DNA from: Myxococcota bacterium
Lineage (GTDB): Bacteria > Myxococcota > Polyangia > GCA-2747355 > JAKLHH01
Length of the DNA: 8,725 bases
Assembly (NCBI GenBank): GCA_022710245.1
Contig: JAKLHH010000251.1
Coordinates: 1 to 8,725, forward strand
Direction of reading: 5' to 3'
The notes beneath the pieces were generated by a model. It ran no database searches and was not told where the DNA came from. It worked only from the letters and a program-made list of their open reading frames with translations. The position numbers and the translations under genes are program-made. Positions 1 through 8,020 of this stretch are shown here, piece after piece. How positions within the stretch are numbered: position 1 is the first letter of the stretch; each line of letters begins with the position of its first letter.

Positions 1-1
1 T

Positions 2-436
2 GGGAACGTGGACGCGATCGGCGCGCAGAACATCAAGCTCAACGCCGGCGCGACCCTCGATCTCTACATCTCCGGCGCGCTCCGCACCATCGGCCAGATC
101 AAGGTGGGCGACCAGCAGAACCCGAAGGCGCTGCGCGTCTACGTCGGCGGCGCCGATCCGCTGAACATCTCTGTCGGCGACCAGTCCTTCAACGGCTCCA
201 TCTACTCGCCGCTCGCGCCGCTCACCTACGTGGGCCGCACCGTCGTGCGCGGCGGGCTCTTCGCGAAGACGCTGCAGAGCGTGGGCCTGCTCGAGCTCTA
301 CTACTCCAAGCCCGACCCGACCCCCTCGGACAAGAAGCTCTGCGCGCCGAGCAACCCGACGCAGCCCCCGTCCACGACGCCGGCCACGCCCGCGCCGCTC
401 CCGGACCCGGACGCGATCTACAGCGATCCGAAGTAG
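2..436 (+). CDS. C-terminal part of a DUF7305-like surface/pilus-associated protein (5' end outside window)
   Basis: The reading frame is open from the left edge, so the first in-window GTG at 8 is probably internal and the N-terminus is missing. The visible ~145 residues contain a beta-solenoid-like pattern: an INAG-type segment (KLNAGATLDLYISGAL), then ALRVYVGG, a GDQSFNGSIYSP turn, and YVGRTVVRGGLFAKTL before a final LLELYYSK strand. This resembles the C-terminal end of DUF7305-type proteins, which often occur with PilX-like or cell-surface proteins; I matched it from memory of the family pattern, not by a search. After the fold comes a Pro/Thr-rich tail of about 40 residues with one Cys (KKLCAPS), probably an unstructured exported tail. 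The gene converges with aceE. Its exact function is unknown. Alternatives are another right-handed beta-helix adhesin or a choice-of-anchor type protein. Confidence 0.82.
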   Translation, partial: GNVDAIGAQNIKLNAGATLDLYISGALRTIGQIKVGDQQNPKALRVYVGGADPLNISVGDQSFNGSIYSPLAPLTYVGRTVVRGGLFAKTLQSVGLLELYYSKPDPTPSDKKLCAPSNPTQPPSTTPATPAPLPDPDAIYSDPK

Positions 437-473
437 CCTCGAGCTCCCTCCATCCGCAGTAGCCTCGAGCTCC
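432..473. repeat. Two 16-bp direct repeats at the convergent gene end
   Basis: The sequence AGTAGCCTCGAGCTCC occurs exactly at 432-447 and again at 458-473 (period 26). The first copy contains the TAG stop of the left-hand gene. The second copy, with the following bases, can form a small stem (AGCCT at 461-465 with AGGCT at 476-480). There is no T-run, so it is not a convincing intrinsic terminator. Confidence 0.7.
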
Positions 474-493
474 TCAGGCTCCGCTCCCCACGC

Positions 494-3196
<2,703 letters not shown>

Positions 3197-3210
3197 GGCT
3201 CTCCCTCAGA

Positions 3211-3228
3211 CAAGCTCCCTGAAGCTTG
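3211..3228. promoter_or_regulatory. Inverted repeat 15 bases upstream of the aceE start
   Basis: CAAGCT at 3211-3216 and AGCTTG at 3223-3228 form perfect 6-bp arms around a 6-base spacer. The site sits just before the GAGGGAG ribosome-binding site of aceE (about 3201-3207). It could be a repressor operator or a leader hairpin that affects translation. I do not recognise it as a known operator, and arms this short can arise by chance. Confidence 0.3.
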
Positions 3229-3298
3229 ACCCACGCCGGAGGGAGGCGCCCGCCGGGAAGCTCACTTCCAGGAGGTCGTCTGCAAGGTGCGCGGGGCG

Positions 3299-3790
3299 TC
3301 AGCGCGAGGCGACGAAGGTCCGGAGCAGCTTGTTGATCTGCTGCCCCCTGGGATCGAGGCGGCCGCGGTCCGCGACGGCGAGCGAGACGGCGCCCGCGTG
3401 GCGGACGGCGCCGGTGCCCGCCGCGGCGATGAACTCGAGGAGCTTCGGCTCGGCGCCCTTGGCCACCTCCTCGCTCGCGTGCTCGCAGAGCATCACGTCG
3501 AGCTTCTCCACCTGGCCGCGGAAGCACGCGCTCGCGTCATAGGGCTTGGCCGCGGTGGTCTCGAACTCCCCGACGGTGAGGCCGGCCTGCTTCAGGCTCG
3601 CCAGCGTGCGCGCCTGGAAGCCCTCGGGCGGCTTCGCCTCGGGCTGCTTCGCCTCGGGCTTCGCGGCGGCCTGCTTCAGCTCGGGCTTCGCCTGCTCCTT
3701 GGTCTTCGGCTCCTCGCCCGGGCGAGCCTCGTTGCGGCAGGCCGCGCCGAGGGCCAGCGCCAGCAGGGCGATCGGGATCAGGTGTCTCAT
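3299..3790 (-). CDS. Probable lipoprotein with Lys/Glu/Pro-rich linker, function unknown
   Basis: A 163-residue protein. The N-terminus (MRHLIPIALLALALGAAC) is a charged start, a hydrophobic core and a GAAC lipobox-like site with Cys at residue 18; Gly at -3 is not the most typical residue. Residues ~20-56 are a low-complexity linker rich in K, E, P, A and Q, including KPEAKQPEAK, which would hold a globular domain off the membrane. The C-terminal domain (~57-163) has two Cys spaced by 12 residues (C89, C102), which could form a disulfide, and a conserved-looking ADRGRLDPRGQQINKLL tail. I recall similar uncharacterised myxobacterial proteins but cannot name a family. The start is supported by an AAGGGGAAG ribosome-binding site and by an ATGA overlap with the preceding gene, which implies translational coupling. 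A longer reading frame extending upstream is unlikely, because it would replace the signal sequence with Arg/Ala-rich shadow sequence. Confidence 0.85.
   Translation of the reverse strand: MRHLIPIALLALALGAACRNEARPGEEPKTKEQAKPELKQAAAKPEAKQPEAKPPEGFQARTLASLKQAGLTVGEFETTAAKPYDASACFRGQVEKLDVMLCEHASEEVAKGAEPKLLEFIAAAGTGAVRHAGAVSLAVADRGRLDPRGQQINKLLRTFVASR
3787..3790 (-). other. ATGA stop/start overlap coupling two genes
   Basis: On the minus strand the four bases ATGA hold both the start codon of the lipoprotein gene (ATG, 3790-3788) and the stop of the upstream His-rich protein gene (TGA, 3789-3787). This is the classic arrangement for translational coupling and supports both gene ends and a shared transcript. 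Confidence 0.85.
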
Positions 3791-4584
3791 CTGTGCTTCC
3801 CCTTTCCATGCCCATGCCCGCCGCCATGCCCGCCGCCGTGGCCGCCGCGGTGGCCCCAGGCCGGCGCGTGACCCGGCGGGCCATGGTGCTTGACGCGGTA
3901 GCCCGGCCCCGGCCCGTAGACCGCGCCACCACCACCGCCGAGGATCACGTTCACCGAGGGGATCGGCACCCGCACCTCGACGCTCGGCGGCGCGGGCGCG
4001 TGGACGACCACGTGGCCGTGCATGCGCGGCCCGCCCGGACCGATGATCACCCCCACGAAGCCGTCCGGCGGCTCCACCACCACCGTCGGGTGGATGACCA
4101 CGACCCCGGCGCCGTAGTAGTCGTCGATCGGGCTGTGCCTGGCCCAGCGCGCCACGTAGCCGCGCGGGCGCGGTCCGAGGTACCAGAAGGCGCCGCCCTT
4201 GGCGACGAACTTCAGCTCGGCCGGCGGCGGGGACCAGTGGTGGTGCGGCCCGGTGATGTAGCAGTAGTGGGGCGCGGCCTCCGGCGCGGGCGCCTCCACG
4301 TCGACCCAGAAGGCCGGGTGGTGGCCGTAGTAGACGTGCCTCGGACCGCTCGGCTCGTACTCGGTCGGATCGCCGACGAACGCCCAGGAGGCGCCGGTCT
4401 TGATATAGAGGACCCGCTTGTGCGGCACGTAGTCGTGGACGTGCGGCCCCTCGATGAAGCACATGCCCTTGAGCAGCTTCGGAGAGACCGGGTGCGGCCC
4501 GAGGTAGGCGACCACCTCGGCCCGCGCGGTCACAGGCAGCGCGAGGCAGATCGCGAGCGCCCCCAGCAGGCGTGGCTTGCTCAT
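3787..4584 (-). CDS. Exported protein with two internal repeats and a Gly/His-rich tail, function unknown
   Basis: A 265-residue protein. Residues 1-22 are a signal peptide ending in ARA before EVVAYLG, so it is exported. Two related segments follow. The first (~25-80) has YLGPHP, then CFIEGPHVH, then a GASWAFVGDP end. The second (~84-140) has YYGHHP, then CYITGPHHH, then GGAFWYLGPRP. Each has one Cys, at residues 42 and 108. Residues ~145-230 are rich in Val, Pro and Gly with short beta-like strands. The last ~30 residues are mostly Gly and His (GHRGGHGGGHGGGHGHGKGKHR), which suggests metal binding, though this is inference. The start at 4584 is chosen for its AGGAGGT ribosome-binding site and signal peptide; the frame stays open to 4704, but the extra residues look non-coding. 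The gene is first in a unit with the lipoprotein gene. I recall similar unnamed myxobacterial proteins but no function. Confidence 0.85.
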   Translation of the reverse strand: MSKPRLLGALAICLALPVTARAEVVAYLGPHPVSPKLLKGMCFIEGPHVHDYVPHKRVLYIKTGASWAFVGDPTEYEPSGPRHVYYGHHPAFWVDVEAPAPEAAPHYCYITGPHHHWSPPPAELKFVAKGGAFWYLGPRPRGYVARWARHSPIDDYYGAGVVVIHPTVVVEPPDGFVGVIIGPGGPRMHGHVVVHAPAPPSVEVRVPIPSVNVILGGGGGAVYGPGPGYRVKHHGPPGHAPAWGHRGGHGGGHGGGHGHGKGKHR

Positions 4585-4823
4585 CGAGCACCTCCTGTCC
4601 CTTGCGTTGAGCCACCACTCTACCGCAGGCGGCCCCGCCTGTCCGTGTGCCCGCGAACCGCCTGTGCGAGCGGGCGGGCGCCGCGCTCCCACCTCCGCCT
4701 TCATCGCGCCACCACGGCGACCCAGGCCGACCTGGGGACTGGCGGTGGCGGCGCTGACCGGCTAGGTTAGGCGACCCTTTGGAGACGCCGCTGCGTCGCG
4801 CAGCCACCGTCGAGGAGAAGTTT
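4585..4823. promoter_or_regulatory. Divergent intergenic region with short palindromes
   Basis: This 239-base gap separates two divergent genes and should hold both promoters, but I see no clear -10/-35 pair. It holds a perfect palindrome (CAGGCGG at 4626-4632 facing CCGCCTG at 4635-4641) and a second CCGCCTGT copy at 4658-4665, 23 bases after the first at 4635-4642. A further inverted repeat has CCCAGG at 4721-4726 and CCTGGG at 4731-4736. The sites could be regulator-binding sites or leader hairpins. In such GC-rich DNA short matches are weak evidence. No small gene is convincing here. Confidence 0.35.
4812..4820 (+). promoter_or_regulatory. Ribosome-binding site that decides the start of the GAF/enzyme I-like gene
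   Basis: GAGGAGAAG lies just upstream of an in-frame GTG at 4824, with GGAG six bases from the codon. The alternative in-frame TTG at 4779 has no comparable site before it. The GTG start is therefore preferred and shortens the protein by 15 residues. Confidence 0.65.
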
Positions 4824-6149
4824 GTGGAGCAGCACAGCGATCGCGAGCGGCCGCTGGTCCCCCAGGTCCACGCCCGCGGGACGGCCGGCAGGCTCGACGC
4901 CGTCCTCGATCTGATGAGCTTCGTCGCGCGGCCCTGCCCGCTCTCCACCGCGCTCGACGAGCTGCCGCGGCGGATCGCGCAGCTCTTCCCCGCGGATGTC
5001 TGCTCCATCTACCTCCTCGAGGGAGATGAGCTGGTGATGCGCGGCAACGTGGGCTTCCCCGCCGACGCGCTCGGCGAGGTCCGCCTCCCGGTGGGCGCCG
5101 GCATCACCGGCCTGGCGGTGGAGTACATGCGGCCGATCTCGCTCGACGCGGCGACGGCCCACGTGAGCAACCGCAGCTTCCCGCGGCTCGAGGAGGAGCG
5201 CTTCCCCATCTTCATGGCCGTGCCGGTCTGCGGGCCGCGCGGCCCGCTCGGCGCGCTGGTGCTGCGTCGCCGCGAGCCGCCCGCCTTCAGCCTCGGCGAG
5301 GTGGAGCTGGCGGCCGCGCTGACCGCGCCCATCGCCGCTGTCCTCGAGCGCTCGCGCCTGATGGCGAGCCTGCGCCCGGGCCCGCGCGAGGCGAAGAGCA
5401 AGCCGCTCGCCGCGCGCCGCGTGACGCTCCCCGGCCGGCCGGTCATCCCCGGCCGCGCGGTGGGACCGGTGACGCCCTTCTGGCGCGCCGCGGGCACCAC
5501 GGCCGATGAGCCTCGCACCCCCGCCGCGACCGAGCACGTCCTCGCGCAGCTGGTCGCCTCCACCCGCCGCAGCCTCGGCGCGCTCGACCAGCGGGCGCGC
5601 GAGCGGCACCTCGACTCCACCTTCCTCTCCACCTTCCGCGTGATCCTCGACGACAGCCGCCTGCAGGAGCGGGTGCTCGAGCTGGCGGGCGAGGGTGACA
5701 GCCTGGCGCGCGCGTTCAGCCGGGCCGGCGGCGAGGTGGCGCGCGCCGCCGTGCGCCGCGACGACTCCTTCGCGCTGGCGAGGGCGCGCTCCATCGACGA
5801 GCTCTGCGAGGCGCTGGCGATGCTGGTGACCAGCGCCAACGTCGAGGTGCCCCGGCGAGCCGTCCTCGCCGGCGATCAGGTGACCGTCTTCGATCTGCTC
5901 GTCTCGGCGCGCTGGCAGCCCGCCGGGATCATCCTCACCTCGCCGCCGAGCGCGGTCGGGGGCACGCTCCTCGCGCTGCTCGGGGTCCCCGCGGTGGTCG
6001 ACGTCAGCGGCCTCTTCCGCTGGGTCTCCGAGGGAGACCTCGCGCTCGTCGACGGCGATCACGGCCTCGTGCGCATCAACCCGGGCCGCGCGGAGATCGC
6101 TGGCGTGCGGGCGGAGCGGAAGAGCCGCCTCGGGGTGAAGGTGGAGTAG
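4824..6149 (+). CDS. GAF domain fused to a degenerate, truncated PTS enzyme I (PtsP/EI-Ntr-like)
   Basis: A 441-residue cytoplasmic protein from GTG 4824. Residues ~24-176 form a GAF domain (DVCSIYLLEGDELVMRG, VGAGITGLAVE, IFMAVPV, LGALVL). Residues ~204-336 match the N-terminal, HPr-binding part of PEP-utilising enzymes (PGRAVGP start, STFRVILDDSRLQERVLELA helix). Residues ~340-425 match the swivel domain (AGIILTS, LLGVPAVV, EGDLALVDGDHGLVRINP). The order equals PtsP/EI-Ntr, which takes phosphate from PEP onto a swivel-domain His and hands it to HPr or NPr. Here the expected SH-containing motif reads PPSAVGG, with Val378 at the His position, and the C-terminal TIM barrel that binds PEP is absent: the protein stops after the swivel. 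It cannot work as a normal enzyme I. A sensory or scaffold role, perhaps binding an HPr-like partner, is inference. Upstream it is divergent from the His-rich protein gene; its 3' end lies in a tandem repeat. Confidence 0.9.
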   Translation: MEQHSDRERPLVPQVHARGTAGRLDAVLDLMSFVARPCPLSTALDELPRRIAQLFPADVCSIYLLEGDELVMRGNVGFPADALGEVRLPVGAGITGLAVEYMRPISLDAATAHVSNRSFPRLEEERFPIFMAVPVCGPRGPLGALVLRRREPPAFSLGEVELAAALTAPIAAVLERSRLMASLRPGPREAKSKPLAARRVTLPGRPVIPGRAVGPVTPFWRAAGTTADEPRTPAATEHVLAQLVASTRRSLGALDQRARERHLDSTFLSTFRVILDDSRLQERVLELAGEGDSLARAFSRAGGEVARAAVRRDDSFALARARSIDELCEALAMLVTSANVEVPRRAVLAGDQVTVFDLLVSARWQPAGIILTSPPSAVGGTLLALLGVPAVVDVSGLFRWVSEGDLALVDGDHGLVRINPGRAEIAGVRAERKSRLGVKVE

Positions 6150-6290
6150 CTCGCCCTCAGTTGGTCTGCGGGCGGAGCGAAAGAGCCGCCTCGGGGTGAA
6201 GGTGGAGTAGCTCGCCCTCAGTTGGTCTGCGGGAGCGAAAGAGCCGCCTCGGGGTGAAGGTGGAGTACTTCTCCCTCAGTTGGTCTGCGT
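6111..6290. repeat. Three-copy 61-bp tandem repeat across two convergent gene ends
   Basis: Unit 1 is 6111-6171, unit 2 is 6172-6232 and unit 3 is 6233-6290. Units 1 and 2 differ at one base (6119 G, 6180 A). Unit 3 lacks three bases at its left end and has about four substitutions, mostly around 6267-6272. Each unit carries the last codons of the + strand GAF/enzyme I-like gene (SRLGVKVE) and the last three codons plus stop of the minus-strand kinase (QTN stop). The + gene stops in unit 1 and the kinase stops in unit 3, so the copies in between are duplicated gene ends. In unit 3 the + strand TAG has become TAC. Confidence 0.95.
6149..6178. terminator. Possible bidirectional stem-loop at the convergent gene ends
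   Basis: GCTCGCCC (6149-6156) can pair with GGGCGGAGC (6170-6178) with one bulged G, giving an 8-bp GC-rich stem and a 13-base loop. It forms on both strands and lies right at the stop of the GAF/enzyme I-like gene. There is no U-run on either side, so it is at best an atypical terminator or a 3'-end stabilising hairpin. Confidence 0.25.
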
Positions 6291-7904
6291 GCGCAGCGGC
6301 TGGCGGAAGTCGACCTGGTCGTCCCGGTGAGGGATGTACTTCACCTTCCTCGCCGCGGCGGCGACGCACTTGCCGAGCGGGGTGGAGGCGAGCTCCGCGG
6401 GCTCGACGCGCACCCGCTTGATCGTGCCGCTGAAGAGGATCGTGGTGATCACGTCGAGCTTCACGGCCTGACCGCCCGCGTGCTTGGTGAAGCAGGCGAT
6501 GGCGCGAGCCACGGCGTCCCGGCGGAAGGCCTCCTGGCCGTCCTTGTCGGTGAACTTGCGATCCGACCTCTTCTGGACCGGCTCCACCTTCCTGGGGATC
6601 TTGCGGCGGGCGTCCGGCTTGTCGTCGACCGCCACTGCGGCGAGGTCGCGCGGACGCGCCGGCGGCGCGGCGTCCTTCTGGTTCTCCTTGACCACGATGA
6701 CCGGCGGCCCCCCGTCCCGGTGGGACGTCCCCGTCCCGATCGCCGGCCGCGTGGCCAGGTAGATCGCGATCCCCACCCCGGCGAGCGCGAGGATCGCCGC
6801 GACGACCGCGGTCCACGCGACCCAGCCGCGGCGCGCCGCGGCGCCGCCCTTGGCCTGCGCCGCCAGGCGGGACTTCAGCATCAGCGAGCGCGTCACGCTG
6901 GCGTAGCCGGCGTTGAGATCGGGGAGCTTCGGCTTGTTCAGCGGGAAGTCACCGCGCCCGTAGATGTCGGTGACGAACGTGCGCAGCTGCGCCAGCCCGT
7001 CCGCCTCCGTCGACGGCACCAGCGCGCCGCGGATGGCGTCCGCGAACTCCGCCGCCGTCTGGTAGCGACGGCTCGGATCCTTCGCCAGCGCCTTCTCGGT
7101 GACCAGCACCAGGTCGCGCGGCGCGTCCGGGTGGTAGCGAGCGATCGGCGGCACGTGCGCCTTGCGCACCTGGCTGAGGATGTTGAGGTCGTTGCTGCCG
7201 CTGAAGAGGTGACGGCGACAGAGCGACTCGAAGAGGAGGATGCCGACGGCGAAGAGGTCGTAGCGGTGATCGATGCGACCGCCCTCCACCACCTCGGGCG
7301 CCATGTAGCGGAACTTCCCCTTCAGGCTCTGCGTGAACTCGCCCTCCGACTCGTTGACGATCTTCGCGATGCCGAAGTCGGTGAGCTTGACGCGGCCCTC
7401 GGTGGAGATGAGGACGTTCTGCGGGCTCACGTCGCGGTGGACGATGTTCTGCGTGACGCCGTCGGGCCCGGTCAGCGCGTGAGCGTAGCCGAGCCCGTTC
7501 AGCACCTGGATCGAGAGCGCCGCGCAGGCGGCGGTGGGGACGACGATCTGGTTCTGCGCGCAGTAGTGGATGATCGTGGCGAGGTTGTAGCCATGGACGT
7601 ACTCCATCGCCATGAAGTAGTCCGTGCCCTCGACGCCGAGGTCGAGCACCTGCACGATGTTCGGATGATCGAGCCGCACGAGGAGCTTCGCCTCGCGGAT
7701 CAGCCCCTCGACGAACTGCGCCTGCTCCGTGAGGTGCGGGAGCAGCTTCTTGATCACGACGTGCTTCTGGAAGCCAGCCGCCCCGACAGACCGCGCCAGG
7801 AACACCTCGCCCATCCCGCCGGAGGCGAGCTTGTGCACGATCTCGTAGCGCCCGAACCTCTCCAATCCGGGGCTGATCTCGACGGCCTGTGGCTCTGCGT
7901 TCAT
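6276..7904 (-). CDS. Membrane-anchored Ser/Thr protein kinase with AgmX/PglI-like C-terminal domain
   Basis: A 542-residue Hanks-type kinase. The kinase domain spans ~20-290: glycine-rich loop LASGGMGEVF (26-35), ATP lysine K52 in VVIKK, helix-C E71, catalytic HRD at 156-158 with N163, DFG at 176-178 and APE at 202-204. All key residues are present, so it should be active. A juxtamembrane linker (~291-360) leads to one transmembrane segment (~361-384). The outer part (385-542) has a Pro/Lys/Asp-rich stretch and then a small domain (~458-537) with two Cys (C471, C513). That domain resembles the C-terminal domain of myxobacterial AgmX/PglI proteins, which has a TonB-C-like pattern; this match is from memory. 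It probably links a periplasmic signal to cytoplasmic phosphorylation; substrates are unknown. The ATG at 7904 is chosen because residues before it look non-coding and AT-rich. Its only ribosome-site-like bases (AAGG) touch the ATG, so initiation may be weak or leader-poor. Confidence 0.95.
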   Translation of the reverse strand: MNAEPQAVEISPGLERFGRYEIVHKLASGGMGEVFLARSVGAAGFQKHVVIKKLLPHLTEQAQFVEGLIREAKLLVRLDHPNIVQVLDLGVEGTDYFMAMEYVHGYNLATIIHYCAQNQIVVPTAACAALSIQVLNGLGYAHALTGPDGVTQNIVHRDVSPQNVLISTEGRVKLTDFGIAKIVNESEGEFTQSLKGKFRYMAPEVVEGGRIDHRYDLFAVGILLFESLCRRHLFSGSNDLNILSQVRKAHVPPIARYHPDAPRDLVLVTEKALAKDPSRRYQTAAEFADAIRGALVPSTEADGLAQLRTFVTDIYGRGDFPLNKPKLPDLNAGYASVTRSLMLKSRLAAQAKGGAAARRGWVAWTAVVAAILALAGVGIAIYLATRPAIGTGTSHRDGGPPVIVVKENQKDAAPPARPRDLAAVAVDDKPDARRKIPRKVEPVQKRSDRKFTDKDGQEAFRRDAVARAIACFTKHAGGQAVKLDVITTILFSGTIKRVRVEPAELASTPLGKCVAAAARKVKYIPHRDDQVDFRQPLRTQTN

Positions 7905-8020
7905 CCTTGTGACTAAAGCTTGAATATTATTGTTCAAAGAGTTTACAATCGTCGCTCTCGAATCGCAAGACTTGGATCGTGCCTGACTGAGTGCCTGATG
8001 AAGGCAGGAGGCGACGAGCG
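7905..8020. promoter_or_regulatory. AT-rich divergent promoter region between kinase and beta-barrel genes
   Basis: This 116-base gap contains the most AT-rich stretch of the window (about 7908-7950). On the + strand a sigma-70-like pair is visible: TTGAAT at 7920-7925 and TACAAT at 7944-7949, 18 bases apart, giving a leader of roughly 65 bases before the ATG at 8021. On the minus strand TAATAT (7931-7926) is a possible -10 for the kinase, implying a very short leader; no good -35 accompanies it. An inverted repeat, TTGAA at 7920-7924 and TTCAA at 7933-7937, overlaps both candidates and could be an operator. A loose 12-bp tandem pair (GTGCCTGA core, 7979 and 7991) precedes the ribosome-binding site. 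Confidence 0.5.

Noticed and set aside
3640..3720. Repeated GCTTCGCCTCGGGCT-like DNA in the lipoprotein gene
   Set aside because: It encodes the Lys-Pro-Glu-Ala-rich linker and needs no other explanation.
3797..3860. Short GCCC/CCGCCG-type DNA repeats as a regulatory repeat
   Set aside because: They are explained by codons for the Gly/His-rich tail of the exported protein.
3299..5008. A 569-codon minus-strand frame containing the lipoprotein at its end
   Set aside because: Only the last 163 residues look like a real protein. The upstream part is a frame-shifted shadow of the His-rich protein gene and antisense to the GAF gene; the lipoprotein has its own signal sequence, ribosome-binding site and ATG.
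6111..6290. The tandem repeat as a CRISPR array
   Set aside because: The units abut without unique spacers, there are only three, and they contain the coding ends of the neighbouring genes.
6327..7916. A 529-codon open frame on the + strand opposite the kinase
   Set aside because: Same shadow pattern: biased composition, no motif, fully antisense to a kinase with all catalytic motifs.
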